Origin: Sporosarcina ureae
GTDB lineage: Bacteria; Bacillota; Bacilli; Bacillales_A; Planococcaceae
NCBI RefSeq assembly: GCF_002109325.1
Contig: NZ_CP015348.1
Span: 1,962,501 to 2,026,500 of the forward strand
Direction of reading: 5' to 3'
DNA length: 64,000 nucleotides
Shown: one piece after another, positions 59,843-64,000 of the stretch
Position numbering within the stretch: the stretch's first letter is position 1
How the letters are laid out: every line of letters begins with the position of its first letter
The notes under the pieces: generated by a model
What the model saw: only the letters and a program-made list of their open reading frames with translations
What the model was told of the DNA's origin: nothing
The model's database searches: none
Translations under genes and position numbers: made by a program

Positions 59843-61252
59843 ATGAAAAGTTTGCAGCAAAAGGTTTTGAAGTTTATCGACAAGCAAACACTGATTCCTC
59901 CCGGCTCTCGTGTACTGGTCGCGTGTTCGGGTGGTGTGGATTCCATCGCACTGCTTCACTTTCTTGCGACGCATCAGCAATTTTTGGCCATTGAAGTTGG
60001 GGCCATTCATGTAGACCATATGCTCCGTGGAGCTGAATCTGCTGAAGATGCGTTTGTTGTGAAGCAACTATGCGAGGAATTCGGACTACCCTTTTATTCT
60101 GAACAAGTGCCTATTCGGGCTATCTTAGAAAGCCAGGGTGGCAATATGCAGCAAGTTTGTCGGCAACAGCGTTATGCACGTTTCGAACAAACGATGAAAA
60201 GTGAGCAGTTCACGGTTCTCGCAACAGCCCATCATGCAGATGATCAACTGGAGACGGTATTGATTCAATTGAGTAAAGGACAATCATTAAACGGTATGCC
60301 GATACAACGCGCGTTTCATTCGGGTAAAATTGTACGGCCATTCCTTCCGTTAAAAAAAAGCGAACTGTACACGTATACGACACAATGCAAAATAAAGTTC
60401 CGGGAAGATCCCAGTAATCAGCAAGATTATTATTTGCGCAATCGTATGCGACACCAAGTGCTACCCCTCTTGATAGAGGAAAATCCATCTGTTGCGGTCA
60501 ATACGGTACGCCAAACGGAGCAACGTCAAGCGGATGAAAAATTGCTGAGTGAGCTTGCAAGTCAACATTGGCAATCGATTGTTACGTATACGGATGAACA
60601 GCTTCCTTCTTTTCAACGGGAGGCATTTCTTGCTATTCCCCACGCTTTACAAAAGCGAGTGATTCAACTACTATTAAAATGTCTGACTGAACCAGCAACA
60701 GAGAACGCTGAGTGGCATTTTACATTAGTGGATGAACTGTTACAGCATATTACGAACACAGCTGGGAATGTCACAATTGATTTGGCAAATGGCTATCGGT
60801 TTATCAGGCAATATGATAAACTGCTAGTTACAAAAAAGGATATAGATACAGCGTCTCTTCGTCCAAAAGTCCTTGAGAAAGGTACTTGGCATACGTGGGG
60901 AAATATTCAATTTTACTGGCATCATGTCAATGCGCATAGGATCCAACACTTTTTACCTTCAGACGAAATTAGGTATTTTCAATTGCCTAAGTCGGAACTG
61001 CCGTTAACTGCACGGTTGCGAATTACCGGAGACAGAATGTTGCTCAAAGGAATGTCTGAGCCAAAACGTATAAAGCGGATATTGATTGATGAAAAGATAG
61101 GGATCGTGCAAAGACAACAGCAGCCTGTCATTACGACAGCGAGCGGTACTGTGTGTGCGGTGCCTGGTGTACGGTATGGTGAGATGTTTTCGCGCTGCCA
61201 ACTGGAAGGCGATTCATACATATGGATTACGCGAGAAGGCGAGACAAGATAA
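59843..61252 (+). CDS. tilS: tRNA(Ile)-lysidine synthase
   Basis: Modifies C34 of the tRNA-Ile(CAU) to lysidine so that it reads AUA. The 469 aa contain the PP-loop SGGVDS (29-34), the central domain and a C-terminal TilS domain. GAGGAGGGAG precedes the ATG. Followed by hpt 19 nt later. Confidence 0.96.
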   Translation: MKSLQQKVLKFIDKQTLIPPGSRVLVACSGGVDSIALLHFLATHQQFLAIEVGAIHVDHMLRGAESAEDAFVVKQLCEEFGLPFYSEQVPIRAILESQGGNMQQVCRQQRYARFEQTMKSEQFTVLATAHHADDQLETVLIQLSKGQSLNGMPIQRAFHSGKIVRPFLPLKKSELYTYTTQCKIKFREDPSNQQDYYLRNRMRHQVLPLLIEENPSVAVNTVRQTEQRQADEKLLSELASQHWQSIVTYTDEQLPSFQREAFLAIPHALQKRVIQLLLKCLTEPATENAEWHFTLVDELLQHITNTAGNVTIDLANGYRFIRQYDKLLVTKKDIDTASLRPKVLEKGTWHTWGNIQFYWHHVNAHRIQHFLPSDEIRYFQLPKSELPLTARLRITGDRMLLKGMSEPKRIKRILIDEKIGIVQRQQQPVITTASGTVCAVPGVRYGEMFSRCQLEGDSYIWITREGETR

Positions 61253-61271
61253 AATAGAGGGGGACGGGCCG

Positions 61272-61814
61272 ATGATCGCACAAGATATCGAGCATGTTTT
61301 AATTTCAGAAGAGCAATTAGAAGAGAAAGTCCGGGAACTCGGAGCAACATTAACTGAAGAGTACCGTGAAAAGTTTCCATTGGCAGTCGGCATACTTAAA
61401 GGTGCATTACCATTTATGAGTGATCTGATCAAACGTATTGATACGTATATCGAATTGGATTTCATGGACGTCTCTAGTTATGGAAATGCAACAGTTTCTT
61501 CAGGTGAAGTGAAAATCATCAAAGATTTGAACACTAGCATAGAAGGTCGCGATGTGTTGATCATTGAAGACATTATCGACAGTGGAAAGACATTGAATTA
61601 TTTAGTTGAGCTGTTTAAATACAGAAAAGCCAACTCTATTAAAATTGTTACATTGTTGGATAAACCTACTGGCCGTAAAGTAGATTTAAAAGCAGATTAT
61701 GTTGGTTTCGATGTACCAGACGCGTTCGTAGTTGGGTACGGATTGGATTACGCAGAGAAATATCGTAATTTGCCATACATCGGTGTATTGAAAAAGGAAA
61801 TCTATTCTTTCTGA
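61272..61814 (+). CDS. hpt: Hypoxanthine phosphoribosyltransferase
   Basis: Salvages hypoxanthine and guanine with PRPP. The 180 aa have the PRPP motif [13 protein letters not shown] and the family end ([12 protein letters not shown]). The start is the ATG at 61272 after GAGGGGGACGGG; the in-frame extension from 61155 lies inside tilS and is not conserved. TilS and Hpt interact in regulating ftsH in B. subtilis. Confidence 0.96.
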   Translation: MIAQDIEHVLISEEQLEEKVRELGATLTEEYREKFPLAVGILKGALPFMSDLIKRIDTYIELDFMDVSSYGNATVSSGEVKIIKDLNTSIEGRDVLIIEDIIDSGKTLNYLVELFKYRKANSIKIVTLLDKPTGRKVDLKADYVGFDVPDAFVVGYGLDYAEKYRNLPYIGVLKKEIYSF

Positions 61815-61864
61815 CCGTAGTTTAACGGACAGTAAGGAAAGCCTTTTTTCATAAAGCATTTCTT

Positions 61865-61894
61865 TTGTTAAGTAGTGTTAATCTATGCTAAAAT
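61865..61894 (+). promoter_or_regulatory. Promoter of ftsH
   Basis: TTGTTA (61865-61870), 18-bp spacer, TAAAAT (61889-61894), 52 bp before the start codon. Confidence 0.5.
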
Positions 61895-61945
61895 TTACAA
61901 TAGTTTTCTGTTTAGTTTTTGTTGAATGAGATGAGGAGGCTTGGG

Positions 61946-63985
61946 ATGAATCGAATACTTCGATACTTTCTTTTATATGGATTGATCTTCCTTGCAATAA
62001 TGGGGATATTCAGTTCGCTTAACAATCCAAATCCGAAGATGAAACCAATTCGGTATGATGAATTCATCACAGCGCTGGAACAAGGAAAAGTTGAAAATGC
62101 AACTTACCAACCATTACAGCTTGTGTATGAAGTAAAAGGGGAAATGACCGACTACGAAAAAGGTGAAACATTCGTAACGAACATTCCAGAAAATGATATG
62201 GACGGCATTCGCGAAATAGTCGCAAAGACAAATACTGAAATTGACATCCTACCGCCAAAAGAAACAAGCGCGTGGGTATCGTTCTTTACAGGACTTGTAC
62301 CATTCATAATTATTATTATCCTTTTCTTCTTCTTACTGAACCAATCACAAGGCGGCGGTGGCGGCAAGGTGATGAACTTCGGGAAAAGTAAAGCGAAACT
62401 GCAAACGGACGATCGAAAGAAAGTACGTTTCAATGATGTTGCAGGTGCAGATGAAGAAAAGGCAGAGCTTGAAGAAGTCGTGGACTTCTTGAAAGACGCC
62501 AGTAAGTTTGTGGAGTTAGGCGCACGGATTCCAAAAGGGATCTTGCTAGTTGGACCTCCAGGTACAGGTAAAACATTACTTGCGCGTGCAGTTGCAGGCG
62601 AATCTGGTGTACCATTCTTCTCGATTTCAGGTTCTGATTTCGTTGAGATGTTTGTAGGTGTGGGTGCTTCTCGAGTGCGTGACTTGTTCGAGAATGCCAA
62701 GAAAAATTCACCATGTATTATCTTTATTGATGAAATTGATGCAGTTGGACGTCAGCGTGGAGCCGGCTTAGGTGGCGGTCACGATGAGCGTGAGCAAACA
62801 TTGAACCAGTTGCTAGTAGAAATGGATGGATTTGAAGGAAACGAAGGAATTATCATCGTTGCCGCTACAAACCGTCCGGATATTTTGGACCCGGCACTTC
62901 TTCGTCCGGGACGTTTTGACCGTCAAATTACGGTTGGTCGTCCAGATGTTAAAGGAAGAGAAGCTGTGTTGAAAGTTCACGCACGTAACAAGCCACTTGA
63001 CGATACAGTCGATATGAAAGCTCTAGCTCAGCGTACTCCAGGATTCTCTGGCGCGGATCTTGAGAACTTATTGAATGAAGCAGCTCTTGTGGCAGCGAGA
63101 AGAAATAAACTAAAAATCGATATGTCCGATATTGATGAAGCAACGGATCGTGTTATTGCAGGTCCTGCAAAAACAAATCGTGTCATTTCGAAAAAAGAAC
63201 GAAACATCGTCGCGTTCCACGAAGCGGGTCACGTAGTTGTGGGCTTAATACTCGATGATGCAGAAATCGTTCATAAAGTAACTATTGTTCCTCGTGGGCA
63301 GGCTGGCGGATACGCAGTCATGCTTCCAAAAGAAGATCGTTACTTCATGACAAAACCTGAACTCCTCGACAAAATTGCGGGTCTTCTAGGTGGACGTGTT
63401 TCAGAAGAAATCGTGCTTGGCGAAGTATCAACCGGTGCACATAATGACTTCCAGCGTGCTACAGGTATTGCACGTTCGATGGTTACAGAATACGGAATGA
63501 GCGATAAAATCGGTCCGATGCAGTTCGGCCAGACGCAAGGCGGCCAAGTATTCCTTGGACGTGATTTCAATTCTGAGCAAAACTATTCTGAAGCAATCGC
63601 ATACGAAATTGATTCTGAAATGCAAATTATTATTAAAGAGCAATATGAACGTACAAGAAAGATTTTGACTGAAAACCGAGAATTGCTTAATCTGATCGCA
63701 ACGACTCTATTGGAAGTCGAAACGTTGGATGCGGAACAAATCAATCACTTGAAAGATCACGGTACTTTGCCTGATCGCCCATACGACAACAACGATGGCG
63801 GCGATGATGACAAGAAGATTGTGGAATCCCCTGTGGAAACTGCAATGAATGAAACACCGGATTCAACAAGCGTGACTCCTGATAGTACGGGCGCACCATC
63901 AGACCCGTCAATCGGTGACTTGCCAAGTGAAGGTGGGGCAACAGATAAGACACTACCACCAATTGATGAAGAACGCAGAGACTAA
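61946..63985 (+). CDS. ftsH: ATP-dependent membrane zinc protease FtsH
   Basis: Degrades misfolded membrane proteins and regulators such as Spo0E. The 679 aa have two membrane segments (about 6-25 and 110-130), an AAA+ domain with Walker A GPPGTGKT (about 203-210), the DEIDA Walker B and SRH region, and the zinc motif HEAGH (about 425). The C-terminal tail is acidic and rich in Asp, Pro and Ser. The start is the ATG at 61946 after GAGGAGG. The gene is complete; the window ends 15 bases later. Confidence 0.98.
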   Translation: MNRILRYFLLYGLIFLAIMGIFSSLNNPNPKMKPIRYDEFITALEQGKVENATYQPLQLVYEVKGEMTDYEKGETFVTNIPENDMDGIREIVAKTNTEIDILPPKETSAWVSFFTGLVPFIIIIILFFFLLNQSQGGGGGKVMNFGKSKAKLQTDDRKKVRFNDVAGADEEKAELEEVVDFLKDASKFVELGARIPKGILLVGPPGTGKTLLARAVAGESGVPFFSISGSDFVEMFVGVGASRVRDLFENAKKNSPCIIFIDEIDAVGRQRGAGLGGGHDEREQTLNQLLVEMDGFEGNEGIIIVAATNRPDILDPALLRPGRFDRQITVGRPDVKGREAVLKVHARNKPLDDTVDMKALAQRTPGFSGADLENLLNEAALVAARRNKLKIDMSDIDEATDRVIAGPAKTNRVISKKERNIVAFHEAGHVVVGLILDDAEIVHKVTIVPRGQAGGYAVMLPKEDRYFMTKPELLDKIAGLLGGRVSEEIVLGEVSTGAHNDFQRATGIARSMVTEYGMSDKIGPMQFGQTQGGQVFLGRDFNSEQNYSEAIAYEIDSEMQIIIKEQYERTRKILTENRELLNLIATTLLEVETLDAEQINHLKDHGTLPDRPYDNNDGGDDDKKIVESPVETAMNETPDSTSVTPDSTGAPSDPSIGDLPSEGGATDKTLPPIDEERRD

Positions 63986-64000
63986 GCGAACCTAACAGCC

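Overview
The window is the origin-proximal core of a low-to-moderate-GC, endospore-forming member of the Bacillales. The gene order from an rRNA operon through yaaO-tmk-darA-yaaR-holB-ricT-yabA-trmN-yazA-rsmI-abrB-metG-tatD-yabE-rnmV-rsmA-veg-sspF-ispE-purR-ridA-spoVG-glmU-prs-rplY/ctc-pth-fin-mfd-spoVT-yabM-yabN-rqcP-yabP-yabQ-divIC-yabR-tRNA-Met-spoIIE-tilS-hpt-ftsH is that of Bacillus subtilis. The protein sequences and intergenic repeats look more like Planococcaceae (Sporosarcina-like), an inference from memory that was not tested by a search. Sporulation genes (spoIIE, spoVT, spoVG, sspF, fin, yabP, yabQ, ytaF) make a spore former almost certain.

Layout. 1-1.7 kb: 3' part of 23S, then 5S rRNA and a terminator. 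1.8-2.3 kb: three arrays in which GCTCTAT recurs every 21 bp. 2.3-3.3 kb: two minus-strand genes, a 76-aa unknown protein behind a folded leader and an XRE regulator. 4.0-16.9 kb: an accessory island in one direction that looks like an exopolysaccharide operon. It encodes a two-domain NodB deacetylase-like lipoprotein, a TviB/WbpO-type nucleotide-sugar dehydrogenase, a processive GT2 synthase with a PilZ-like N-terminus, a membrane-anchored degenerate deacetylase-like protein, a GH18-like lipoprotein joined in frame to an XRE DNA-binding domain, and two tandem MalT/LAL-type LuxR regulators, then a strong terminator. 17-30.9 kb and 36.6-64 kb: conserved nucleotide, replication, translation, cell-division and sporulation genes. 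31.7-36.5 kb: accessory genes (AA10 lytic polysaccharide monooxygenase with four binding modules, SLH protein, small membrane protein, nitronate monooxygenase-like protein, DUF2200-like protein). 48.2-50.4 kb: a malic enzyme behind four Rex-like operators and a cre-like site, then a second patch of the 21-bp repeats.

How the genes fit together. In the island the dehydrogenase should make a UDP-uronic acid (probably from UDP-GlcNAc/GalNAc), the GT2 protein polymerise and extrude the chain, the NodB-type and GH18-type proteins trim or bind it outside the membrane, and the LAL and XRE proteins control it. This scheme is inferred from families and order. The core genes form short operons separated by clear rho-independent terminators, with several recognisable promoters (sigma-A, sigma-E before yabP, sigma-G before spoVT and fin) and two Spo0A boxes at abrB.

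The least explained features are the 21-bp phased arrays, the GH18-HTH fusion, the PilZ-GT2 synthase, the Rex-like operator cluster, two opposed ~130-bp palindromic elements between spoVG and glmU, and a 193-bp structured direct repeat between yabR and tRNA-Met.
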